38,881 nt of DNA, taken from the NCBI GenBank assembly GCA_937122485.1, contig CAKZKH010000123.1:1-38881 (forward strand), written 5' to 3'. Under the pieces are notes generated by a model. It was given only the letters and a program-made list of their open reading frames with translations, had not been told where the DNA came from and made no database searches. The position numbers and the translations under genes are program-made. Positions within the stretch are counted from its first letter, which is position 1, and each line of letters begins with the position of its first letter. Of this stretch, positions 8,317-16,029 are shown one piece after another. The DNA comes from an uncultured bacterium. GTDB taxonomy: Bacteria > Bipolaricaulota > Bipolaricaulia > Bipolaricaulales > Bipolaricaulaceae.

Positions 8317-8342
8317 CGGCTTGGGCCGATTCGTGGTAGAGT
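8313..8342 (+). promoter_or_regulatory. Promoter for hpf
   Basis: TTGACG (8313-8318) and TAGAGT (8337-8342) are 18 bases apart. The -35 contains the TGA stop of the upstream ATPase gene. The leader would be about 30 bases, ending with an AAGGCGGTGAG ribosome-binding stretch before ATG 8379. Confidence 0.55.
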
Positions 8343-8378
8343 AGGTCCACAAACTCCGGCAAAGGCGGTGAGCGGTCG

Positions 8379-8894
8379 ATGCGGCTTCACATCGAGGCAC
8401 GGCATGGGGCAGGGTCTCCCGCAGTGGAAAGTTACGTTCGCAAAAAAGCGGAAGCTCTTTCCCGCTACTTCGACAAGATCCTCAAACTCGACGTGGTGCT
8501 GGAGGTGGAGGGGCCGGTCCACCGGGTCCAATTCACGGGTTATCTCCTCAACCACAAGGTGGTGAAGGCCCTGGCAGAGACCAACGACATTTACGCCTCC
8601 ATCGACGAAGCCGTGGACAAGATGCAGCGCCAGCTGGTGCGGTTCAAGGAGCGGTTGCGGGTGGCCCGCAAAGGGGGGCGGGAGGAGAGCTCGCCAGGGC
8701 GAACTCCCGGCCTTCCCCGGGTTCGGGTGGAGGAGGACCACTCCCTCAAGGCCTTGACCGCGGAAGAAGCTGTGCGGGAGCTGGTGGAGACCGGCCGGGA
8801 CTTCCTCGTGTTCTACCATTCCCCGGACGATCTCCCGGCTGTGGTGTATCGCCGAGAGGATGGTGGCTATAGCCTCGTGTTGCCCCGACGGTAA
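8379..8894 (+). CDS. hpf: Ribosome hibernation promoting factor, long form
   Basis: A 171-residue protein that would silence ribosomes and, in its long form, pair them as 100S dimers. The N-terminal domain (about 1-100) has the S30Ae/YfiA fold pattern (LHIEARH..., VESYVRKKAEALSRYFDKI..., NDIYASIDEAVDKMQRQLVRFKERL). A linker (about 101-120) leads to the C-terminal dimerization domain (SLKALTAEEAVRELVETGRDFLVFYHSPDD, VVYRREDGGYSLVLPR), which defines the long form. It has its own promoter and a good ribosome-binding site. The next gene begins 10 bases downstream. Confidence 0.95.
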   Translation: MRLHIEARHGAGSPAVESYVRKKAEALSRYFDKILKLDVVLEVEGPVHRVQFTGYLLNHKVVKALAETNDIYASIDEAVDKMQRQLVRFKERLRVARKGGREESSPGRTPGLPRVRVEEDHSLKALTAEEAVRELVETGRDFLVFYHSPDDLPAVVYRREDGGYSLVLPRR

Positions 8895-8904
8895 GCGCCA
8901 GCCG

Positions 8905-9891
8905 GTGCGGGCCATTGCCCTATACTCCGGCAGCCTGGAAAGCAGCCTGGCCGTTCGGCTGGCCGAGCGAGCGGGCTTGTTTGACATCCTCTTGATCTAC
9001 TTCCGCACGCCATTCTTTCCAGGGGAAGACGAAGTGGGGCTGTTGGCGAAAAGAGATCTGCCCAACTACCCGTTCCGTTCCGTTACCCTCAAACGGGACT
9101 TCCTGCGCATCGCCCTGGTGGGCAATACCTTTCCCTTTCCATGTGGTGCCTGTCGCCATGTGCTCCTGCGTCGGGCTGCCCGGCTGGCCCGGCGCCTGCA
9201 CGTGGAGGTCATCGTCACCGGGGAGGTGGTGGGAAAGGGCGGGTTGAACACAGAGGTCCTTGCTGAGCTGGACCAGAGCTTGGGCCTAAGCGGGCGGGTT
9301 CTCCGGCCGCTGTCGGCCAAGGTTCTTCCTCCCACCATGGTGGAGCACGCGGGCGCTGTCGACCGTTCCCCGCTCCTGGGGTTGGTTTGGAACGGGGCAG
9401 CCCGGGAGGAACTCCAGCACGTAGCCAGGGACCTGGGGTTGGCCGCGTCCGCGGGCCCCCGGGAGTGCCTGCTTTCCGACGAGGCGTTCTTGGGGCGATT
9501 CCGCCAGGCCCTGGCCTGGGAGCGGGCCACGGCCAACACCATCCAGTTGGCGAGGTTCGTTCACTGCTACAAGATCGAACCGGAAGCCAAGGTAGTGATC
9601 GCCTTCACCAAGGAGGAACAAAAGCGCCTGCACACCTTGTTCCTTCCCACCGACGTCCGGTTGTACATCCCCACGCCGGGTTCCCCCCTCGCGTTGGTCC
9701 GGGCCCAGTGGACCCAACGGGCTCCCGAAGAGCGGGCTGCGATCCTCCAGGGGGCCGCCCAAAAGCTATTGGAGGTGGCAGGGCTTCCCACCCATCGCCC
9801 CTGGTCGATCTGCTATCGATGCGAGGGTGAGGAAGAGACCCAACGCATGGTGGTTGCCTGCCCGCAGCCGTCGTCCTTGATCCCTGGGTGA
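8905..9891 (+). CDS. PP-loop ATPase superfamily protein, tRNA thiolation-like, with altered PP-loop
   Basis: A 328-residue protein. The N-terminus (ALYSGSLESS, 5-14) aligns with the PP-loop SGGLDS of tRNA thiolases and N-type ATP pyrophosphatases, but the loop reads SGSLES (G to S and D to E). FPCGACRH supplies C80 and C83, then TGEVVG (105-110), LRPLSAK (133-139) and LPPT follow, a string typical of PP-loop proteins loosely annotated as tRNA thiouridylase or ThiI-like. The C-terminal half resembles their uncharacterised extension and ends with a Cys pair (CYRC). GTG 8905 was chosen because it gives the family's short N-terminus; ATG 8860, overlapping hpf, is possible. The substrate is unknown. 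Confidence 0.75.
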   Translation: MRAIALYSGSLESSLAVRLAERAGLFDILLIYFRTPFFPGEDEVGLLAKRDLPNYPFRSVTLKRDFLRIALVGNTFPFPCGACRHVLLRRAARLARRLHVEVIVTGEVVGKGGLNTEVLAELDQSLGLSGRVLRPLSAKVLPPTMVEHAGAVDRSPLLGLVWNGAAREELQHVARDLGLAASAGPRECLLSDEAFLGRFRQALAWERATANTIQLARFVHCYKIEPEAKVVIAFTKEEQKRLHTLFLPTDVRLYIPTPGSPLALVRAQWTQRAPEERAAILQGAAQKLLEVAGLPTHRPWSICYRCEGEEETQRMVVACPQPSSLIPG

Positions 9892-9904
9892 TCTTGGCTA
9901 TACT
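9877..9904 (+). promoter_or_regulatory. Promoter for fmdB-like gene and rpoC
   Basis: TTGATC (9877-9882) and TATACT (9899-9904) with a 16-base spacer lie over the end of the preceding gene. This is the only strong promoter visible before rpoC, so the small zinc-ribbon gene and rpoC are probably co-transcribed, with a leader of about 50 bases. Confidence 0.6.
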
Positions 9905-9961
9905 CCCCGGGCGCAGCCAGGTCTCTTTTGTCTGTGTTGGTATGAGTTAAGGGAGGTGCGT

Positions 9962-10186
9962 ATGCCGATTTACCGCTACCGTTGCGGACGCTGTGGGGTA
10001 GAGTTTCGCGAGCTCCACGCCGCGGCGGACAAGGTCTTTGTGCGCTGCCCGGGTTGTGGGGCCACCGAGGTTGCCAAACTGTTGCCCCGCTTCGGGGTGG
10101 TGTACAAGGGGAGCGGGTTTTACACCACGGAGTACCGCCGTTCGCGCAGCACCGAGGGGAAGACCAGCAAGTCCAATGGGGACTGA
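9962..10186 (+). CDS. FmdB-family putative regulatory zinc-ribbon protein
   Basis: A 74-residue protein starting MPIYRYRC, the usual FmdB-family opening (MPIYEYRC). C8, C11, C29 and C32 form one zinc ribbon; the rest is a short, Gly/Ser/Lys-rich tail. FmdB proteins are annotated as putative regulators but their function is not established. ATG 9962 follows GGGAGGTG; the GTG at 9956 lies inside that ribosome-binding site and is unlikely. It lies 24 bases ahead of rpoC under the same promoter, an unusual position where rpoB would be expected. Confidence 0.88.
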   Translation: MPIYRYRCGRCGVEFRELHAAADKVFVRCPGCGATEVAKLLPRFGVVYKGSGFYTTEYRRSRSTEGKTSKSNGD

Positions 10187-10210
10187 GCGCCCCAGGGAAG
10201 GGTGATTTCA

Positions 10211-13200
10211 TTGGCAGTTTCCGGGGACGATATCCAACGCATTCGTCTGCAGTTGGCCACCACCGAGGAGATGTTGGCTTGGTCACGGGGGGAGGTGACC
10301 AACTCCGAGACCATCAACTACCGGACGCACAAACCGGAGCGAGGGGGCCTGTACGCCGAGGAGATCTTTGGGCCCGAAAACGATTACGAGTGTGGTTGCG
10401 GCAAGTACCGGGGCAAGAAGTACGAGGGCATCACCTGCGACAAGTGTGGGGTGCTGGTCACGGACTCTTCGGTGCGGCGCATCAACATGGGCCATGTGCG
10501 GTTGGCCAGCCCGGTCGTGCACTTTTGGTACCTGAAAGGGGTGGCCAGCCCCTTGTCCCGGCTCTTGGGAATCAAACGGAGGGACTTGCGGCGCATCGCC
10601 TACTATGAGACCGAGGCGGCCCGGGAAGACCTGTTCATCGTGACCCAGTCCTCCTCCCCCAAGGTCCGATCCGGGGAAACCCTCTACGGAACGGAAGTCC
10701 AGATCCTTTCCCAGGCTTTCACCTTCCAGGTGGAGCGGGCGTTCCTGGTGACGGCGGCGCCCGGGGTTACCGCCGAAGAAGGGGGCAAGGTCAGCATCGA
10801 GGAGCGCAAGCTCGCCACCGGGGAGCCGTTCCGGGCTGTGGTGGTGGGGCGGCGGGAGTACCCCGTGACCATGGACGCCGCACTGTTGGTGGAGTCCGGG
10901 GACAAGGTGGCCGCGGGCCAGACCCTCACCGAGCGCCCAGTAGGAGAAATCTGCTCCCAAACCATGTTTGAGATGCTGAGGGCCCGGTACGAAGGGGTGG
11001 AAGGCCATGCCCTCCAGGAAGTGGTGGACAACTTGGCCCACCTCGTGGTCCGTGTGGAGGCGGACGTGCCCGTTCGGTTGGGCCAGCAGCTTTCTTCTCT
11101 GGAGGTACGGGCTTACGCACGGGCCTACCCCGGGCGGTTCGAGACTTCCACCGGGGCTGAAGGAATCAAGCGGCTCCTGGGGGTGCTGAACCTGGAGGCG
11201 CTCGCGGAGGAGTTGCGGGAGGAGCTGGACCGGGCCACCAACCAGGGGGAAAGGCGAAGAATCCTCCATCGCCTGGAGGTGGTGGAGCAGCTCAGGCGCT
11301 CGGGCAACAACCCCCAGAACATGGTGTTGGAGGTCATTCCCGTGCTTCCTCCGGCCCTGCGGCCCATGATCCAACTGGAGGGGGGAAAGTTTGCCACCAC
11401 CGATCTGAACGACCTCTATCGGCGGATCATCAACCGCAACAACCGGCTCAAGAAGCTGATGGAGATGGGAGCCCCGGAAATCATCCTCCGCAACGAGCGC
11501 AGAATGCTGCAGGAGGCGGTGGATGCCCTCATCCACAATGAGAAGAAGGACAACCCCATTAAGGGTCGGGACAACCGCCCGTTGAAGTCCCTGTCCGAGC
11601 GCATCCAAGGGAAGCAAGGCCGGCTCCGCCGGCACCTGCTTGGACGGCGCGTGGACTACTCCGGTCGGGCCGTGATCGTGGTGAACCCCAACCTCCAACT
11701 CCACCAGTGCGGCCTTCCCCGCAAGATGGCCTTGGAACTGTTCAAGCCGTTCATCTTGGCCCGCCTGAAGGTCCTTCCTTACGCCGACTACGACGAGATC
11801 AAGAACCGGGCCCTCAACGGGGAACTGCCCGAGGTGTGGGACGTCTTGGACCAGTTGATCAAGGAGTATCCGGTCCTCCTCAACCGGGCTCCCACCCTCC
11901 ACCGCCTGTCCATCCAGGCCTTCGAGCCGGTGCTGGTGGATGGCGACGCCCTCCAAATCCACCCTCACGTGTGCCCCCCCTACAACGCCGACTTCGACGG
12001 GGACCAGATGGCCGTACATCTCCCCTTGGGCAAGGACGCTGTTCAGGAGGCCCGAGAGCTCATGCTGGCTCCAAAGAACATCTTGTCCCCGGCCCACGGC
12101 CGACCCTTGGCCCTTCCCACCCAAGACCAGATCTACGGCTTTTACTACATGACCACCGTGGACCCCCAAGGCAAGGGGAAGGGCAAGGCCTTCCGCTCCT
12201 TGGACGAAGCCCAGCGAGCCCTGGAGCAAGGGGTGATCAGCCTCCACGCCCCGATTCGCATTCTCCTTGAGGGCAAGCTCGTGGACACCACCTTGGGAAG
12301 GGCTCTGCTCAACGAGGTTCTCCCCCCTGACCTGCGGGATTACGGGGTCACGTTCGATGTGCGCCGCGTGCGGCGGAAGGTGGAAGACTGCTATCTGAGG
12401 TGCGGCTGGGAAAGGACAGCCCAGGTCTTGGACCGCATGAAGGAACTGGGGTTCCGCTTTGCTACAAAGGCGGGGTTGACCATCTCCATCCCCGACTGCG
12501 TGATTCCTCCCGAGAAGGTGGACCTCGTGCGGGAGGCCCAGGCCAAGGTGGAAAAGATCCAGCGCATGTACGAGCGGGGCTTGGCCACCGAAGAACAGCG
12601 GTACCAGGCCGTGACGCGCGTGTGGCGGGAGACCGTGGACGCGGTGGAAAAGGCCACCATGAACAACTTGGCCCGCAACCCGTTCAACCCGGTGTACGGG
12701 ATTGTGTCTTCCGGGGCCCGGGGCTCGGCCGGCCAGGTCAAACAGTTGGCGGGCATGCGGGGCCTGATGGCCGACCCCCAAGGGCGGGTCCTTGAAGCCC
12801 CTGTGGTCTCCAACTTCCGCGAGGGCCTGACCATCCTGGAGTACTTCATCTCCACCCACGGGGGCCGCAAGGGCACCGCCGATACCGCCCTCCGCACAGC
12901 CGCCGCAGGCTACCTCACCCGCCGCTTGGTGGACGCCTGTGTGGACGTCGTGGTCAAGGAGCACGACTGTGGGACCCAGCAAGGTGTGGAGGTGGACCCC
13001 TTGTACTTCGCCCCCAAGGGGGAAGTGATGGAGGACATCCCCGAACGAATCTATGGTCGGGTGTTGGCCGAGCCCGTTCGCAACCCGGCCACCGGTGAAG
13101 TCCTCGCGGAAGCTGGGACCCTGTTGGACCGGGCTGAAGCCGAGCGTCTGGGCCGGTTCAAGGTGGAAGTGAGCCTCAAACGCAAGAGCCATTACGAGCA

Positions 13201-15121
13201 CATCGCCTACGGCAAGGCCGTGGGGGAGGTGTACGACCCCCAAAGCGGGATCATCCTTGTGCGGGACGGGGAGCAGCTCTCTCCGGAGGTGGCCGAAGAC
13301 CTGCGGGCAGCCAAGATCGATACCGTGACCGTTCGGCCGCGCATCGTGGTGCGATCCCCGGTGACCTGCCAGACGCCGGGCGGGGTGTGCCAGCTGTGCT
13401 ACGGGCTGGACCTGGCCTTCCACCGCCTGGTGGACCGGGGAACAGCTGTGGGCGTGATCGCCGCCCAGTCCATCGGCGAGCCGGGTACGCAGCTGACGAT
13501 GAGGACGTTCCATACCGGGGGCGTGGCCGGGGTGGACATCACCCAAGGCCTCCCCCGGGCGGAGGAGCTGTTTGAGGCACGAAAGACCACCAAGGCCGCC
13601 CACGCCACCGTGGCCCCCATTTCGGGCCGGGTGGCGACGGTGGAAACCACCCGCACCGGGCGAGAGTTGGTCCAGATCACCTCCGATCCCCACACCGTGA
13701 GCCTTCCGGCGGCGTTGGCCCCCTTCCGCGAAGGGGAAGAACTCGACCCCTCGCGGTTCTTCGTGCTGCGGAGCCCCATGGAGGGCCGGGCGTTCCTGTT
13801 CGAAGAAAAGGGCCAGCGGTTCCTGGCCATCCTCGATGACACGAACTTGGACAAGTTTTACGTGGTGCCCCCGCACGCCCGCCCCTGCGTGCCCCACCGC
13901 TCCCAGGTGGAGGAGAAAACCCCGCTCACCTCGGAGTACCACGTGGAGGCCGCGGTGGCCGAGATCGACGGGAAGGTGGAGCTCAAGCAGGAGGACTCGA
14001 CCCGCAAGGTCGTGGTGCGGGGGGCGCGCGGCGAGGTCCGGGAATACGAAGTGCCCTACGGAGCCCAAATCCTGGTGGAACAGGGGGAGAAGGTTCAAGC
14101 GGGGAAAAAGCTGACCACGCGGTCCCGGCCCTTGGCCGTGGTCGCCGACTGCCCGGGCACGGTCCTCGTCAGTGGCGAATCCCTGGCTGTGGTGGCCGAA
14201 GGCAGCAAGGCCCTGGTTGTCCCAGTAACGCCCGACGTGGTCCTGATGGTGGAGCATGGGGCCCCGGTCCGGGCTGAACAGCCCCTGTTCCAACTGGCCC
14301 TCACCCCCGGCGAGGTGTTCTTGGAGAGCGTGGAAGAACGAGGGGACCAGGTGGCGGTGCGCTTCCGGTACCGGGCCCAGGTGGAGTGCAGCGAAGAGGC
14401 CATCGTGCGGGAAGGGGACAAGGTGGAGCGGGGCGAACCCCTTTCCAAGGGCGTCATTCCTCCCCACTACCTCATGGAAGTGGCCGGAGTCCAGAAGACC
14501 CGGGAGTACCTCCTCACCGAGCTCCAGAAGGTGTACAAGTCCCAAGGGGTGGACATCAACGACAAGCACTTCGAGGTGGTGATCCGCCAGATCCTCAACA
14601 ACGTGAGGGTGGTGGACCCGGGGGACTCGTCCTTTGTGTTCAACGACGTGGTTCCCCTTGAGCTTTTCCAGCTGGAGGTGCGCCGCCTGGCCGAGGAAAA
14701 CGAACGGATCCGCGCCTCCCGCGAGGAGCTGATTGGGGCCAAGTTGCTGGCCCCGTTGGCCAAGGGAGGGGTGACCCTCGCCGAGGCGGGGGACAAGCTG
14801 ACGGCCGAGGTTCTCCAGCGGGCTGTGGGTCTGGGGGTCCGCCAGGCCAAGGTTGACCTCCACGGCGAAGCCCGCACGGTTCGGTTGACAGAATACAAGC
14901 TACCCCAGGGAGAACGGGAGCTTCTGCGGATCTCCCGGGCAGCTTTGTTGCGCAAGTCCTGGCTGGCTGCGGCCTCGTTCGAGCGGACCACCAAGGTGCT
15001 CGCCGACGCCGCGTTGCGGGGCGAGGAGGACCACCTCGATGGACTCAAGCCCTGCCTGATGGTGGGGAAGCGCATCCCGGTGGGGACAGGCTTTCCCAAG
15101 AAGGAGAACCCGCCCCGTTGA
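10211..15121 (+). CDS. rpoC: DNA-directed RNA polymerase beta' subunit
   Basis: About 1636 residues, the largest RNA polymerase subunit. In order: zinc finger 1 ([20 protein letters not shown]), an expanded N-terminal segment (about 150-312) where E. coli has under 30 residues, [18 protein letters not shown], the catalytic [12 protein letters not shown] (about 595), zinc site 2 ([13 protein letters not shown]), and an uninterrupted trigger loop ([16 protein letters not shown], about 1092). A long insertion follows (about 1145-1410), then the conserved end ([32 protein letters not shown]). TTG 10211 with AAGGG eight bases ahead is preferred; GTG 10202 touches its ribosome-binding site. rpoB is not upstream. 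Confidence 0.98.
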   Translation: MAVSGDDIQRIRLQLATTEEMLAWSRGEVTNSETINYRTHKPERGGLYAEEIFGPENDYECGCGKYRGKKYEGITCDKCGVLVTDSSVRRINMGHVRLASPVVHFWYLKGVASPLSRLLGIKRRDLRRIAYYETEAAREDLFIVTQSSSPKVRSGETLYGTEVQILSQAFTFQVERAFLVTAAPGVTAEEGGKVSIEERKLATGEPFRAVVVGRREYPVTMDAALLVESGDKVAAGQTLTERPVGEICSQTMFEMLRARYEGVEGHALQEVVDNLAHLVVRVEADVPVRLGQQLSSLEVRAYARAYPGRFETSTGAEGIKRLLGVLNLEALAEELREELDRATNQGERRRILHRLEVVEQLRRSGNNPQNMVLEVIPVLPPALRPMIQLEGGKFATTDLNDLYRRIINRNNRLKKLMEMGAPEIILRNERRMLQEAVDALIHNEKKDNPIKGRDNRPLKSLSERIQGKQGRLRRHLLGRRVDYSGRAVIVVNPNLQLHQCGLPRKMALELFKPFILARLKVLPYADYDEIKNRALNGELPEVWDVLDQLIKEYPVLLNRAPTLHRLSIQAFEPVLVDGDALQIHPHVCPPYNADFDGDQMAVHLPLGKDAVQEARELMLAPKNILSPAHGRPLALPTQDQIYGFYYMTTVDPQGKGKGKAFRSLDEAQRALEQGVISLHAPIRILLEGKLVDTTLGRALLNEVLPPDLRDYGVTFDVRRVRRKVEDCYLRCGWERTAQVLDRMKELGFRFATKAGLTISIPDCVIPPEKVDLVREAQAKVEKIQRMYERGLATEEQRYQAVTRVWRETVDAVEKATMNNLARNPFNPVYGIVSSGARGSAGQVKQLAGMRGLMADPQGRVLEAPVVSNFREGLTILEYFISTHGGRKGTADTALRTAAAGYLTRRLVDACVDVVVKEHDCGTQQGVEVDPLYFAPKGEVMEDIPERIYGRVLAEPVRNPATGEVLAEAGTLLDRAEAERLGRFKVEVSLKRKSHYEHIAYGKAVGEVYDPQSGIILVRDGEQLSPEVAEDLRAAKIDTVTVRPRIVVRSPVTCQTPGGVCQLCYGLDLAFHRLVDRGTAVGVIAAQSIGEPGTQLTMRTFHTGGVAGVDITQGLPRAEELFEARKTTKAAHATVAPISGRVATVETTRTGRELVQITSDPHTVSLPAALAPFREGEELDPSRFFVLRSPMEGRAFLFEEKGQRFLAILDDTNLDKFYVVPPHARPCVPHRSQVEEKTPLTSEYHVEAAVAEIDGKVELKQEDSTRKVVVRGARGEVREYEVPYGAQILVEQGEKVQAGKKLTTRSRPLAVVADCPGTVLVSGESLAVVAEGSKALVVPVTPDVVLMVEHGAPVRAEQPLFQLALTPGEVFLESVEERGDQVAVRFRYRAQVECSEEAIVREGDKVERGEPLSKGVIPPHYLMEVAGVQKTREYLLTELQKVYKSQGVDINDKHFEVVIRQILNNVRVVDPGDSSFVFNDVVPLELFQLEVRRLAEENERIRASREELIGAKLLAPLAKGGVTLAEAGDKLTAEVLQRAVGLGVRQAKVDLHGEARTVRLTEYKLPQGERELLRISRAALLRKSWLAAASFERTTKVLADAALRGEEDHLDGLKPCLMVGKRIPVGTGFPKKENPPR

Positions 15122-15145
15122 GCGGGCGGACAAGGAAGCTACAAT
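15118..15145 (+). promoter_or_regulatory. Promoter for the str-S10-spc-alpha run
   Basis: TTGAGC (15118-15123) and TACAAT (15140-15145) are 16 bases apart, and the -35 contains the rpoC stop codon. Transcription would start near 15152, about 7 bases before the rpsL ATG at 15159, so the leader is very short. No comparable promoter is visible further down the ribosomal run. Confidence 0.6.
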
Positions 15146-15158
15146 TCGGGGGTCGATC

Positions 15159-15536
15159 ATGCCCACGTTCAGTCAACTTGTGCGTCGGGGACGGAAACCC
15201 AATCCGTCCAAAAGCAAGTCGGTGGCCTTGACGGGCTGCCCCCAACGGCGGGGGGTGTGTTTGCGGGTGTTCACCCGCACCCCCAAGAAGCCCAACTCGG
15301 CTTTGCGCAAGGTGGCCCGGGTGCGCCTGTCCAACGGGAGGGAAGTCACGGCCTACATCCCTGGGGAGGGCCATAACCTTCAGGAGCACTCCATTGTGTT
15401 GGTGCGGGGCGGCCGGGTGAAGGACCTCCCTGGTGTGAAGTACCACATCGTCCGGGGTGCGTTGGACGCCGCCGGGGTGGAGAACCGCAAGCAGAGCCGG
15501 TCTCGGTACGGTGTGCGCCGGCCCAAGGAGGGTTAG
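15159..15536 (+). CDS. rpsL: 30S ribosomal protein S12
   Basis: The 125-residue decoding-centre protein. It shows the universal [20 protein letters not shown] and [19 protein letters not shown]. Both lysines where streptomycin-resistance changes are known are wild type, and the Asp of VKDLPG that is methylthiolated in some bacteria is present. The C-terminus [14 protein letters not shown] is normal. First gene of the run; its ribosome-binding site is weak (GGGGGT), consistent with a very short leader. Confidence 0.98.
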   Translation: MPTFSQLVRRGRKPNPSKSKSVALTGCPQRRGVCLRVFTRTPKKPNSALRKVARVRLSNGREVTAYIPGEGHNLQEHSIVLVRGGRVKDLPGVKYHIVRGALDAAGVENRKQSRSRYGVRRPKEG

Positions 15537-15538
15537 TC

Positions 15539-16012
15539 GTGCCCACCTTCGACGTCGTCATCCCTGGTCGCGATGTGGCTGCCGACATTCGGTGCGGGTC
15601 CAAGTTGGTGGAGAAGTTCATTTGCTACGTGATGTGGGATGGGAAGAAGTCGCTGGCCCGGCGGGTGGTGTACGAGGCATTGGATCTGATCGAGCGCCGG
15701 GGCGATGGTCCGGCCCTCGAGACGTTCCTCAAGGCCATTCAGAACTGCATGCCCAAGATCGAGGTCCGTTCCCGGCGCGTCGGCGGGGCAGCTTACCAGG
15801 TTCCGTTCGAGGTCCCTGCCCACCGCCAGACCATGCTCAGCATGCGGTGGATTGTGCAAGCGGCCCGGGCTCGGGGTGAAAAGACGATGCCGGAACGGCT
15901 GGCCGCGGAGCTGGCTGCAGCCGCTCGAGGGGAAGGTGGGGCCTTCCAGAAAAAGCAGGAAGCCCACCGGATGGCCGAGGCCAACCGCGCGTTCGCCCAC
16001 TACCGCTGGTAG
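15539..16012 (+). CDS. rpsG: 30S ribosomal protein S7
   Basis: The 157-residue protein nucleates assembly of the 30S head. GTG start with AAGGAGGG six bases upstream, 2 bases after rpsL. Recognisable segments: KLVEKFICYVMWDGKKSLARRVVYEAL, RSRRVGGAAYQVPFEV (beta hairpin near the E site), MRWIVQAARARGEKTMPERLAAEL and the terminal MAEANRAFAHYRW. Length is normal and nothing is missing. Confidence 0.98.
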   Translation: MPTFDVVIPGRDVAADIRCGSKLVEKFICYVMWDGKKSLARRVVYEALDLIERRGDGPALETFLKAIQNCMPKIEVRSRRVGGAAYQVPFEVPAHRQTMLSMRWIVQAARARGEKTMPERLAAELAAAARGEGGAFQKKQEAHRMAEANRAFAHYRW

Positions 16013-16029
16013 GCCAGCCGGCGGGTTCC

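Noticed and set aside
9892-9961. A leader or riboswitch ahead of the FmdB-rpoC genes.
   Set aside because: Only a promoter and a short leader are visible, with no recognisable structured RNA.
10283-14863. A 1526-codon open frame antisense to rpoC.
   Set aside because: In GC-rich codon-biased DNA the opposite strand rarely meets stop codons. The product is a shuffled His/Gly/Leu-rich sequence with no recognisable motif, and rpoC is unmistakable on the other strand.
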